Shown here: positions 1-6,029 of the stretch, one piece after another
Position numbering within the stretch: the stretch's first letter is position 1
Layout: every line of letters begins with the position of its first letter
Source of the DNA: an uncultured Bacilli bacterium
Lineage (GTDB): Bacteria; Bacillota_I; Bacilli_A; RF39; UBA660
Assembly: GCA_948687865.1 (NCBI GenBank)
Contig: CAPQQE010000036.1
Coordinates: 2,518 to 11,386 of the forward strand
Direction of reading: 5' to 3'
Length of the DNA: 8,869 nt
Notes under the pieces: model-generated
Told to the model about the DNA's origin: nothing
Databases searched by the model: none
What the model saw: only the letters and a program-made list of their open reading frames with translations
Position numbers and translations under genes: made by a program

Positions 1-127
1 CCCCTGGGTATAATTGCCCTGGTTTAAAACAAAAACTATCATTTCCTTTATAACGATATATACTATCAGTTCTTACTACTTCACCTACATAAATATTATC
101 TCTATTTACTTTATTTTACTTTTCCAT
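1..127 (-). pseudogene. Start of a leftward gene with a stop at codon 4; unknown product, cut by the window edge
   Basis: On the minus strand a perfect AAGGAGG (139-133) lies 5 nt before an ATG at 127-125. The frame reads Met-Glu-Lys and then TAA (118-116). After that stop the same frame stays open to the window edge, with protein-like sequence including NIYVGEVVRTDSIYRYKGND and ending ...FKPGQLYPG. A strong start signal followed by an early in-frame stop suggests a gene inactivated by one nonsense change (CAA or GAA to TAA would do it), a sequencing error, or a remnant. No ATG, GTG or TTG with a ribosome binding site is seen between the stop and the edge that could rescue it. I do not recognise the family, and only about 38 codons after the stop are visible. 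The open frame is short enough to be chance, though its composition reads like protein. Confidence 0.45.
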
Positions 128-150
128 AAAATCCTCCTTAATTGCACTTT

Positions 151-179
151 ATAATGATATAAATGTTAATAAAAGTCAA
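151..179 (-). promoter_or_regulatory. Possible leftward promoter for the edge reading frame
   Basis: On the minus strand TTGACT (179-174) is a good -35 box. Candidate -10 boxes are poorer: CATTAT (156-151) at 17 nt spacing, or TATAAA at 20 nt spacing. It lies just upstream of the AAGGAGG of the leftward frame. The region is so AT-rich that such matches arise by chance. Confidence 0.3.
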
Positions 180-236
180 TAATATCTCGAAGTTTTTCAG
201 AAATTGAATAGCTTTATGTTAAAACACTATTATAGA

Positions 237-265
237 TTGATGTATTATAAAATGTATGATAGAAT
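237..265 (+). promoter_or_regulatory. Possible promoter for the Cys-cluster gene
   Basis: TTGATG (237-242), a 17-nt spacer and TAGAAT (260-265), with a TATG extended -10 element directly upstream (255-258). The predicted transcript start is near 272, giving a leader of about 25 nt. An alternative is TTGAAT (204-209) with TATTAT (228-233) at 18 nt. Together with the leftward signals this makes 128-296 a divergent intergenic region. Confidence 0.4.
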
Positions 266-296
266 AATAGGTAATTATGAAGGAGGTTTTAATAAT

Positions 297-839
297 ATGT
301 ATTTTATGTCTGCCTTAAATTTGAAAGAACAAAAAAATAAAATATATTCTGCTGAAGAATGTGAAAAAAATATTGTTTATGTATTTAATAATAATGATGA
401 ATTTGAATCATATTTTATTCAAAATGGTATAGAAGATATAAGTAGGCAAGTTCTAAATTTATGTAAGATGAAATCTACTAAAAAAGGTACAATTATTGCT
501 TTAAAAGCATTATGTGATCGAACTATAAAAAGATATAAAATGGGGAAAGAGTTAACACAATCACAAATAGATGAAATACATTCAAGAGGAAAAATAACAC
601 CTTTAGAGAAGGTAAAAGAATGGGAAGGATTAGATTTATGTGCTCCAGGAGATGCAATTGAATCTGCAGCAAATAGATGTCATACTTTTTCCAATTGTCA
701 CGATTGTTTAGTAGACTATGCTGCTCAAAAAGAAGAATACGATAAAATTGATTTTAAACTTGTTCATGCCTATAGAGAAGAAGAAAATAGTGATTGCGAA
801 AAAAAGTTAGTCAAGAAAAGAGAGGACACAAATGAATAA
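297..839 (+). CDS. Hypothetical protein with a C-terminal Cys/His cluster
   Basis: A 180-residue protein of unrecognised function. ATG 297 is chosen because AGGAGG (281-286) lies 10 nt upstream; the frame is open back to an ATG at 204, but that has no ribosome binding site and would overlap the promoter region. The N-terminal two-thirds is soluble and rich in Lys, Glu and Asn. The notable part is a Cys cluster at C115, C128, C134 and C137, with H129 and H135 beside them (RCHTFSNCHDCLVDYA), followed by a charged tail. The C-x5-C-x2-C spacing with neighbouring His could bind zinc or be a small structural knuckle. From memory, similar CH...CHxCL...YA tails occur in small proteins of Firmicutes mobile elements, but I cannot confirm this here. 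The gene overlaps the next one by 8 nt, so the two are probably translated together. No signal peptide or membrane segment is visible. Confidence 0.75.
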   Translation: MYFMSALNLKEQKNKIYSAEECEKNIVYVFNNNDEFESYFIQNGIEDISRQVLNLCKMKSTKKGTIIALKALCDRTIKRYKMGKELTQSQIDEIHSRGKITPLEKVKEWEGLDLCAPGDAIESAANRCHTFSNCHDCLVDYAAQKEEYDKIDFKLVHAYREEENSDCEKKLVKKREDTNE

Positions 840-1056
840 GTCTAATAAGCCTAGAACTATTGCTGATTTATCAAAAAAGGGATTAATGGATTTTATAATG
901 ACTTTAAATAAATGTATGCAAGATTATGATAATGATATTGAATACAAAATGAAATGTTCAGAAAAATCAGAATGGGATTCTATAAAATCTAATCCAAACA
1001 TATTATCACAAAAAGGTTTAAAAAAATTGCTATATGCAAGAAAATTAAAAAGATAG
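832..1056 (+). CDS. Small basic hypothetical protein, coupled to the upstream gene
   Basis: A 74-residue Lys-rich protein with no recognised domain. Its ATG lies inside the end of the Cys-cluster gene (8-nt overlap, different frame), with a short GAGG-like ribosome binding site in the upstream coding sequence. That arrangement is typical of translational coupling and supports it as a real gene rather than a shadow frame. It has two Cys (in NKCMQDY and MKCSEKSEW) and a basic C-terminus ending in KKLLYARKLKR. No membrane segment is seen. It may work with the upstream protein, but there is no direct evidence of function. Confidence 0.6.
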   Translation: MNKSNKPRTIADLSKKGLMDFIMTLNKCMQDYDNDIEYKMKCSEKSEWDSIKSNPNILSQKGLKKLLYARKLKR

Positions 1057-1088
1057 AAAAATCAGTATCAGAAGGCAATACAATACTA

Positions 1089-1117
1089 TTGATACAATAA
1101 AAGAATATGAATATAGT
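1089..1117 (+). promoter_or_regulatory. Probable promoter for the transglutaminase-like gene
   Basis: TTGATA (1089-1094), an exact 17-nt spacer and TATAGT (1112-1117), each box five of six to consensus. The predicted start near 1124 gives a leader of about 95 nt before the ATG at 1219. The rest of the 1057-1218 gap shows no convincing terminator. Confidence 0.45.
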
Positions 1118-1218
1118 CAAGAAAAAAATTACAGATGAAATCAAAAAAAATCGTTCATTAACTTTGAAAAAATATTTTAAATTGATAATTTATAAAATTT
1201 TAGGGGAGTTTGAAAATA

Positions 1219-1914
1219 ATGGTTGATATTAATGATATATTAGATAATGTTACTTCAGTAAAGAAGTTAACTAAAGTAGAAAAATTTAAAATATTACGTT
1301 CTAAAATAGTTGATATAAAAGTTAAAGAATATTTAATGAATAGATTAAATAATTTATATATTGAAGTATTAAATAAATGTGGGAAATCTTTATTTGAATT
1401 AATGAAGGAAGAAAAACTCGAAGGATGGTGTTGGGAGACAACAGAATCAGCAATAATATTTTTAAATGATGATGATTATATTGAAAGGGGATACTTAAAA
1501 TTTGATGAAGAAACAAGGAGATATTACCATTCCTGGATTTGTTTTATATTTGATGGTATAGAATATGTTTTAGATCCTTGTTTAAATTTATTGTGTAGAA
1601 AAAGTCATTATTCGAAAATATTTTTAACTGATATAAGGGGAAGAGTAAGTGCTAGTGAAGTAAGAGAAGAATTAATTAAGCAAATTACTACACCTAAGGA
1701 AAATAATTTAAAACCAATGTCGGAAGGGGAATTATTTTTAAAAAGGCTTCTTGGCGAAGATTATGATGCTTATATAGAAATGAAAAAAAGTGAGACTAGA
1801 GTTAATGGGCCTGAAGATGTAAATACTCCATTATATAGAAATTATGCTGGCTATAAAGCAGAAATAGAAAACGGAAAAATAAAAAAATTAACAGCACATT
1901 ATTATTGGTCATAG
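1219..1914 (+). CDS. Transglutaminase/papain-like fold protein (putative Cys-His-Asp hydrolase)
   Basis: A 231-residue soluble protein. ATG 1219 is preferred over the TTG at 1210 because GGGGAG (1203-1208) lies 10 nt before the ATG but touches the TTG. The core shows the order of residues seen in transglutaminase-like cysteine proteases and acyltransferases: Cys71 in GWCWETT, His104 in YYHSWICF, and Asp119 in IEYVLDPC. A helix follows the Cys, and the His and Asp sit on adjacent predicted strands, as expected for that fold. The first 65 residues look helical, and the C-terminal 60 residues (with a GELFLKRLLGEDYD stretch) are of unknown role. There is no signal peptide, so it would act in the cytoplasm unless exported by another route. 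The family assignment rests on this motif pattern only; a structural, inactive relative is possible. It has its own candidate promoter and lies between genes of unknown function. Confidence 0.65.
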   Translation: MVDINDILDNVTSVKKLTKVEKFKILRSKIVDIKVKEYLMNRLNNLYIEVLNKCGKSLFELMKEEKLEGWCWETTESAIIFLNDDDYIERGYLKFDEETRRYYHSWICFIFDGIEYVLDPCLNLLCRKSHYSKIFLTDIRGRVSASEVREELIKQITTPKENNLKPMSEGELFLKRLLGEDYDAYIEMKKSETRVNGPEDVNTPLYRNYAGYKAEIENGKIKKLTAHYYWS

Positions 1915-1932
1915 AAAATTATAAATAATTAT

Positions 1933-1960
1933 TTGACTATATATTATATTTGTGTATAAT
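1933..1960 (+). promoter_or_regulatory. Strong sigma-A-type promoter for the orphan gene at 1988
   Basis: TTGACT (1933-1938), a 16-nt spacer and a perfect TATAAT (1955-1960). The transcript would start near 1967, giving a leader of about 20 nt that carries AGGAGGA (1974-1980) 7 nt before the ATG. This is among the best promoter-plus-binding-site pairs in the window. Confidence 0.75.
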
Positions 1961-1987
1961 ATAGTTACTTTTTAGGAGGAATTTGTA

Positions 1988-2536
1988 ATGATTGTCAAGA
2001 AAAAAATAAAAACTCATTTTCTAAATCTTTTAGAAGACAGGGAATTTGCAAATATATACTTTTCTTTTAGAAATTTTGGTGAATATAATAAAGATAAACT
2101 AAATGAATTACAATCTGATTTAAAAACATCGAAAAAACTTTGGAATAAATTGGCTTCTAAATTATCAAGTACTAGGTTTCTTAAAATAATAAATTTAGAA
2201 GGTGATATATCAGAAATAGAAAAACAACATATGCAGATAAGACATAGTGTTCATGAACTAGATATTTTTAGGTCTGATTTAGCATATCTTTTATTTTCTG
2301 GCATTTTAGATATAGAAAAAACACAAAAACTGGGATTTGATAGTGAGTTTATTAAAGAATTGTTATCAGAATATAAAATGCAATTATTAAATCCTTATAT
2401 TGAATATCATTATAACGAGGAAACTGGGATAACATCAGAAATTACAGAGAATGGTAAAATGATTATCTTATCTTATACCCCAGATGTAGTAAAAGATGCT
2501 TTAAGAGAAAAATGTAAAGATGAATATTATTATTAA
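1988..2536 (+). CDS. Orphan hypothetical protein, helical and cytoplasmic
   Basis: A 182-residue protein I do not recognise. The start is firm: ATG 1988 follows AGGAGGA with a 7-nt gap and lies just downstream of a near-consensus promoter. The sequence is rich in charged residues and long predicted helices (about residues 35-60 and 75-130), has no signal peptide or membrane segment, and ends in an acidic/tyrosine tail (CKDEYYY). A short stretch around residues 143-165 looks like strands. With a promoter before it and a terminator after it, it is a single-gene transcription unit, so its neighbours give no clue. Such monocistronic, well-expressed small genes in accessory regions can be defence, anti-defence or element-maintenance genes, but nothing in the sequence points to one. 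Confidence 0.75.
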   Translation: MIVKKKIKTHFLNLLEDREFANIYFSFRNFGEYNKDKLNELQSDLKTSKKLWNKLASKLSSTRFLKIINLEGDISEIEKQHMQIRHSVHELDIFRSDLAYLLFSGILDIEKTQKLGFDSEFIKELLSEYKMQLLNPYIEYHYNEETGITSEITENGKMIILSYTPDVVKDALREKCKDEYYY

Positions 2537-2556
2537 TTATTATATAAAACAATTTT

Positions 2557-2583
2557 AAATCTCACTTTTATGTGAGGTTTTAA
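2557..2583 (+). terminator. Rho-independent terminator after the orphan gene
   Basis: AAATCTCAC (2557-2565) pairs with GTGAGGTTT (2572-2580) across a 6-nt loop, a 9-bp stem with one T-G wobble. The T-run is short (2578-2581) and then gives way to AT sequence, so termination may be partial. Confidence 0.65.
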
Positions 2584-2596
2584 TATAACTAAATTT

Positions 2597-2606
2597 ATGT
2601 TATAAT
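2597..2606 (+). promoter_or_regulatory. Extended -10 promoter for the HD-domain gene
   Basis: TATGTTATAAT (2596-2606) includes a perfect TATAAT at 2601-2606 with the upstream TRTG extended element; there is no good -35 box at the right distance. Transcription would start near 2613, leaving a leader of only about 10 nt that begins at the GGTGG ribosome binding site. It follows the preceding terminator directly. Confidence 0.5.
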
Positions 2607-2622
2607 GTTTTTGGTGGTTATA

Positions 2623-3216
2623 ATGGAAAATACAATGGTAAAAAATAAGATAGATGTATTTAATAAAGAATATACATATATAAAAAATGATAAATATAGA
2701 GAAAATGCTAAAAAATTAGTAGAATTATTACCAGATTACTTTTTTAGTGTCCCAGCATCATCGACAGGTAAATATCATCCATCTTTTTCACTAGGTGATG
2801 GAGGTTTAGTTAGACATACAAAAGCTGCTATTAGAATTGCTAAAGAATTATTGGATAATAATAGTTTAGGACATAAATTTACAGATAAAGAAAAAGATCT
2901 AATTATAATATCAATATTGGTTCATGATGGATTAAAACATGGAAGAGAAGAAAGTGAATATACTGTATTTGAACATCCAATAATAATTGGAGAATATATA
3001 AAAGAAAATAAAGATAAATTAACTTTAAATGATGAAGAAATAAATTTTATAGTAAGTAATGTTTCATCACATATGGGAGAGTGGAATACAAATAATTACA
3101 GTAAAGTAGTTTTACCACTTCCACAAAATAAATATCAAAGATTTGTGCATATGTGTGATTATTTATCCAGCAAAAAATTTTTGGATATAAAATTTAATGA
3201 TAATGATATAGTATAA
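2623..3216 (+). CDS. HD-domain metal-dependent phosphohydrolase
   Basis: A 197-residue cytoplasmic protein carrying the HD superfamily signature in order: His65 (GGLVRHTKA), the His101-Asp102 pair (ILVHDGLKHG) with His106, His118 (FEHPI), His150 (SSHMGEW) and Asp179 (HMCDYLSS). HD proteins bind one or two divalent metals and cleave phosphate esters such as nucleotides, cyclic dinucleotides or RNA ends. The extra His residues suggest a two-metal site. The substrate cannot be read from the sequence. The nearest named family I can suggest is the HD part of YhaM-like exonucleases, but there is no OB-fold nucleic-acid-binding domain here. ATG 2623 is chosen because GGTGG lies 5 nt upstream; an ATG at 2605 in the same frame overlaps the -10 box. 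The next gene starts 11 nt downstream and is probably co-transcribed. Confidence 0.85.
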   Translation: MENTMVKNKIDVFNKEYTYIKNDKYRENAKKLVELLPDYFFSVPASSTGKYHPSFSLGDGGLVRHTKAAIRIAKELLDNNSLGHKFTDKEKDLIIISILVHDGLKHGREESEYTVFEHPIIIGEYIKENKDKLTLNDEEINFIVSNVSSHMGEWNTNNYSKVVLPLPQNKYQRFVHMCDYLSSKKFLDIKFNDNDIV

Positions 3217-3227
3217 AAGGAGAAAAT

Positions 3228-3785
3228 ATGAAATCAAAAAAAATTAAATATATAGTATTAATAGTTGTAATATTCTTATTTTTATTAACATTTATAATTG
3301 CTAGTGGCAATAGGAAAAATGAAAAACCTTTAGAGAAAAATAAACAATATGTTACATTAGATAATAGGGTAACAATTACATCAAAAGAATCATTCAAGAA
3401 AAAAGAAATTAGTAATTATGATTTATATCTAACAAAAAATGATAAACAAATTGTAGGATTTTTTACTTATTTACTAAATGAATATGAAGAAAATAGTAGT
3501 AAGGAAATATTAGATAGACAAATTTCTTATTTTGCTAATAGTAGAAAAGACTTTAAATTATTTAAAAAAGAAAATATAATCGAACTAGATGATAAAAAAA
3601 TTACTAAGGTTGAATATTCTGGAAGTAATAAAGATTCATCAAAATGTGTATATGTATTTGCTGTTATTGATTTTGTAAATGATCCAAACTATGTAGTATA
3701 TGCAAATGAAGTTATATTACAAAGTGAATATGAAAAAAATATTGGTGAAATGATAGATATATTAAAGAGTGCAAAACTAAATTAA
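3228..3785 (+). CDS. Membrane-anchored extracytoplasmic protein of unknown function
   Basis: A 185-residue protein with a short basic N-terminus (MKSKKIK), one hydrophobic segment at about residues 8-26, and then a hydrophilic domain predicted to lie outside the membrane. There is no Cys after the hydrophobic stretch, so it is a single-pass anchored protein or a secreted one rather than a lipoprotein. The outer domain alternates short strands and helices and ends in GEMIDILKSAKLN. The layout faintly recalls PsbP-like domains of Firmicutes surface proteins, but I cannot support a family. AAAAGGAG (3217-3224) lies just before the ATG, and the gene follows the HD gene by 11 nt, so the two form an operon. 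A terminator folds over its stop codon and separates it from the bacteriocin transporter, which argues against, but does not exclude, a role in immunity. Confidence 0.75.
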   Translation: MKSKKIKYIVLIVVIFLFLLTFIIASGNRKNEKPLEKNKQYVTLDNRVTITSKESFKKKEISNYDLYLTKNDKQIVGFFTYLLNEYEENSSKEILDRQISYFANSRKDFKLFKKENIIELDDKKITKVEYSGSNKDSSKCVYVFAVIDFVNDPNYVVYANEVILQSEYEKNIGEMIDILKSAKLN

Positions 3786-3805
3786 TTTAGTTTTTTTCTT
3801 TTTTT
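3773..3805 (+). terminator. Terminator folded over the stop codon of the membrane-anchored gene
   Basis: A perfect 22-nt palindrome (3773-3794) gives a 9-bp stem, AAAACTAAA with TTTAGTTTT, and a TTAA loop that contains the TAA stop codon. It is followed by a T-rich tract broken by one C (3791-3805). It should separate the HD operon from the bacteriocin cassette. Confidence 0.75.
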
Positions 3806-3853
3806 AGGGGATTTAATATATTTATGGTTTATATAATCTATGGAGGGATAGTA

Positions 3854-5869
3854 ATGAGTCATAAGTATGTTAATCAAATAGGGATTAAAGATTGTGGTGT
3901 AACATGTCTTTATAATATTATTAAATATTATAAAGGGAATATTAGTATTGAAAAACTTAGAAGATTAACTAAAACAGATGATAGTGGTACTAGTGTTTAT
4001 AATATAGTAAAAACTTCTAATAATCTTGGACTCAAATCAGAAGCATACAAGTGTGAATTTGATGATTTGTACTCTATTACATTACCAGTTATTGCGCATA
4101 TTAAAATTGAAAATAAATATGATCATTTTGTAGTAATTGATAAGATAGTAGATAACACATTAATTATTCATGACCCGATTAGAGGTAAAATAAGATATCT
4201 GATAAAAGATTTCAAGAAAGAATGGACTAAAGTAATAATTACTTTTAATAAAACCATTAATTTAATTAAGGAAAAAGATGATTATAATATAAAAAAGATA
4301 ATATTGTATTTAAAATCTAATTTTAAATTAATAATATATTTTATACTTCTCTCAATACTTACAACCATATTTTCTTTAATAAATTCATTTTATTTAAGTA
4401 ATTTGTATACCAAAGATAATAAGTTTAAAATAATATTTATCATATTTATTTTTTCTTCCTTCTTTAAACTTATTATAGACTATATTAGAAATAATACCAT
4501 TTTGAAATTTGAAAAAAGGTTTAATTCTAATGTAACAAACAAAGTATATAAAAAGATACTATCCCTTCCTCTTAAATATCATCATAGTAGACCAGTAGGT
4601 GATATTTTATCTAGAATTAATGATTTATCTAGTATAAAAGAGTTTATCAGTAATATTAGTTTTTCATTTGTACTTGATTTTATTTATATGATATTCATAA
4701 TGATAATAATAAATTATATTAGTTCATTATTATTTCTACTTTTATTAGTATCTACATTAATCTATATAATCATATATTTATTATTTAGAAGTAAGTTATT
4801 TGAACTCTCTGTTATAAATAAAGAATTAAATTCTAATGTAAATACTTATTTAATAGAGAGTATAGTTGGAATTGATACAATTAAGAATTTTAATATTGAG
4901 TTAAAAAAAGAAAACACCTTTAAAAATAAGTACAATAATTTATTAAAATTTAACATCAAATATAGTAAATATTTACTAATCTTTGATTTAATACAAAATT
5001 TTATTTCAACCATAACAAATTTAATAATGCTTTATTTAGGCATTTTACTAGTAAACAAAAATATATTATCATTTTCTTATTTAATAGTAATTAATTCACT
5101 GACAATATATTATTTTACTTCTATTAAAAATATAATCTCAATAGATAATATATTTATAGAAGCAAAAAATTCATGTAATAGGCTAAAAGATTTGTTTTAT
5201 GAAGAGGATGATAATATTGAAAATATAAATTTAAAATTTAATAATTCGATAGAGTTTAATAATATTTCATTTAAGTATAATTCATATAGATATATTTTAA
5301 ATAATGTTCATTTTAAAATAGATAAGGGTGATTATGTATTTATAGAAGGTGAAAGTGGAGTAGGAAAGTCGACAATATTTAAAATCTTAACTAAACAATT
5401 AAAAGTAGAAGAAGGAAATGTAAAAATAGATAATATTAATATTGAAAAATTAGGATATAAGGATATAAATAATAATATTTGTTATGTATCACAAGATGAA
5501 ATAATTTTTACTGATACTATATTAAATAATATTAAATTATATAAAAAGGTAAGAAAAGATGAAATAGAAAAAGTAATAAGTATAACTGGTATTAATAAGT
5601 TTTTAAAAGAAAAAAATGAATCCCTTAATTTTCTTTTAGAAGAAAATGGTCATAATGTATCAGGTGGAGAAAGACAAAGAATATTATTAGCAAGAGCTTT
5701 ATTACAAAATAAGAAAATACTTATATTAGATGAAACAATGAATGGAATTGATGTTAAAAGTGAAAGAGAAATAATAAAAAAAATAAATACTGAATACGAA
5801 TTAACTCTTATTTTAATATCCCATAGAAAAGATAATATTGATTTATTTAATAAAGTAATTTCCATATAA
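3854..5869 (+). CDS. Peptidase-containing ABC transporter (C39) for double-glycine-leader peptides
   Basis: A 671-residue transporter that cleaves the leader of a bacteriocin precursor after a GG pair and exports the mature peptide using ATP. Residues 1-130 are a C39 cysteine peptidase: Gln8, catalytic Cys14 (KDCGVTCL), His91 (YDHFVVID) and Asp107 (IHDPIRG) are all present. About six membrane segments follow (roughly 158-180, 193-210, 272-290, 291-311, 378-400 and 405-425). The ATPase has Walker A GESGVGKST (499-507), Q-loop Gln547, signature VSGGERQR (602-609), Walker B LILDE (623-627) and His657. The protein stops about 14 residues after that His, earlier than most relatives. ATG 3854 is chosen over the in-frame ATG at 3824 because GGAGGG (3842-3847) is 6 nt upstream and the protein then begins at the C39 domain. 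No HlyD-type accessory gene is seen, as with clostridial PCAT transporters that work alone. Its likely substrates are encoded directly downstream. Confidence 0.95.
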   Translation: MSHKYVNQIGIKDCGVTCLYNIIKYYKGNISIEKLRRLTKTDDSGTSVYNIVKTSNNLGLKSEAYKCEFDDLYSITLPVIAHIKIENKYDHFVVIDKIVDNTLIIHDPIRGKIRYLIKDFKKEWTKVIITFNKTINLIKEKDDYNIKKIILYLKSNFKLIIYFILLSILTTIFSLINSFYLSNLYTKDNKFKIIFIIFIFSSFFKLIIDYIRNNTILKFEKRFNSNVTNKVYKKILSLPLKYHHSRPVGDILSRINDLSSIKEFISNISFSFVLDFIYMIFIMIIINYISSLLFLLLLVSTLIYIIIYLLFRSKLFELSVINKELNSNVNTYLIESIVGIDTIKNFNIELKKENTFKNKYNNLLKFNIKYSKYLLIFDLIQNFISTITNLIMLYLGILLVNKNILSFSYLIVINSLTIYYFTSIKNIISIDNIFIEAKNSCNRLKDLFYEEDDNIENINLKFNNSIEFNNISFKYNSYRYILNNVHFKIDKGDYVFIEGESGVGKSTIFKILTKQLKVEEGNVKIDNINIEKLGYKDINNNICYVSQDEIIFTDTILNNIKLYKKVRKDEIEKVISITGINKFLKEKNESLNFLLEENGHNVSGGERQRILLARALLQNKKILILDETMNGIDVKSEREIIKKINTEYELTLILISHRKDNIDLFNKVISI

Positions 5870-5880
5870 GGAGGTAGATG

Positions 5881-6021
5881 ATGATAAAGTTAGATGAAAA
5901 AAGTATGATTGATATAAAAGGTGGTGGAATATCTGCGGTAGGATGGGCAGTAATCGCAAGCGCCCTCTCGTTTTTAGCAGGTTTATTAGATGGTTATTCA
6001 AGGCCATATAAATGTAGATAG
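5881..6021 (+). CDS. Bacteriocin-like precursor peptide 1 with a double-glycine leader
   Basis: A 46-residue peptide. The leader MIKLDEKSMIDIKGG fits the C39 consensus: Leu at -12, Met at -7, Ile at -4 and Gly-Gly at -2/-1. Cleavage would leave a 31-residue peptide beginning GISAVGWAVIASALSFLAGL, hydrophobic and helix-prone, then a GLLDG stretch (a GxxxG motif), Arg-Pro-Tyr and a terminal Lys-Cys-Arg; net charge is about +2. AAGGAGG (5868-5874) overlaps the transporter stop codon and lies 6 nt before ATG 5881; an ATG at 5878 would add one Met but sits only 3 nt away. The gene almost abuts the transporter, so it is in the same operon. It is probably one half of a two-peptide bacteriocin with the next gene. 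Its middle part (about 5934-5970) is far richer in G+C than its surroundings. A signalling role is a less likely alternative. Confidence 0.85.
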   Translation: MIKLDEKSMIDIKGGGISAVGWAVIASALSFLAGLLDGYSRPYKCR

Positions 6022-6029
6022 GAGGTATT

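Noticed and set aside
1..22. CCCTGG repeated twice at the window edge, as a possible attachment or recombination site
   Set aside because: The six-base repeat lies within an apparent reading frame (Pro-Gly ... Pro-Gly) and there is no second copy elsewhere in the window or an integrase to support it.
1107..1226. Plus-strand 39-codon frame between the 74-residue gene and the transglutaminase-like gene
   Set aside because: No ribosome binding site before its ATG, it runs past the start of the next gene, and it would be the only gene here ending in TGA.
1322..1516. Minus-strand open frame inside the transglutaminase-like gene
   Set aside because: It is a low-complexity Ile/Leu-rich antisense shadow without a ribosome binding site, opposite a better-supported gene.
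3194..3397. Minus-strand open frame opposite the membrane-anchored gene
   Set aside because: Its hydrophobic sequence is the complement of AT-rich coding DNA; no start signals.
5650..5865. Minus-strand open frame opposite the ATPase end of the transporter
   Set aside because: It is antisense to conserved ABC motifs and has no ribosome binding site.
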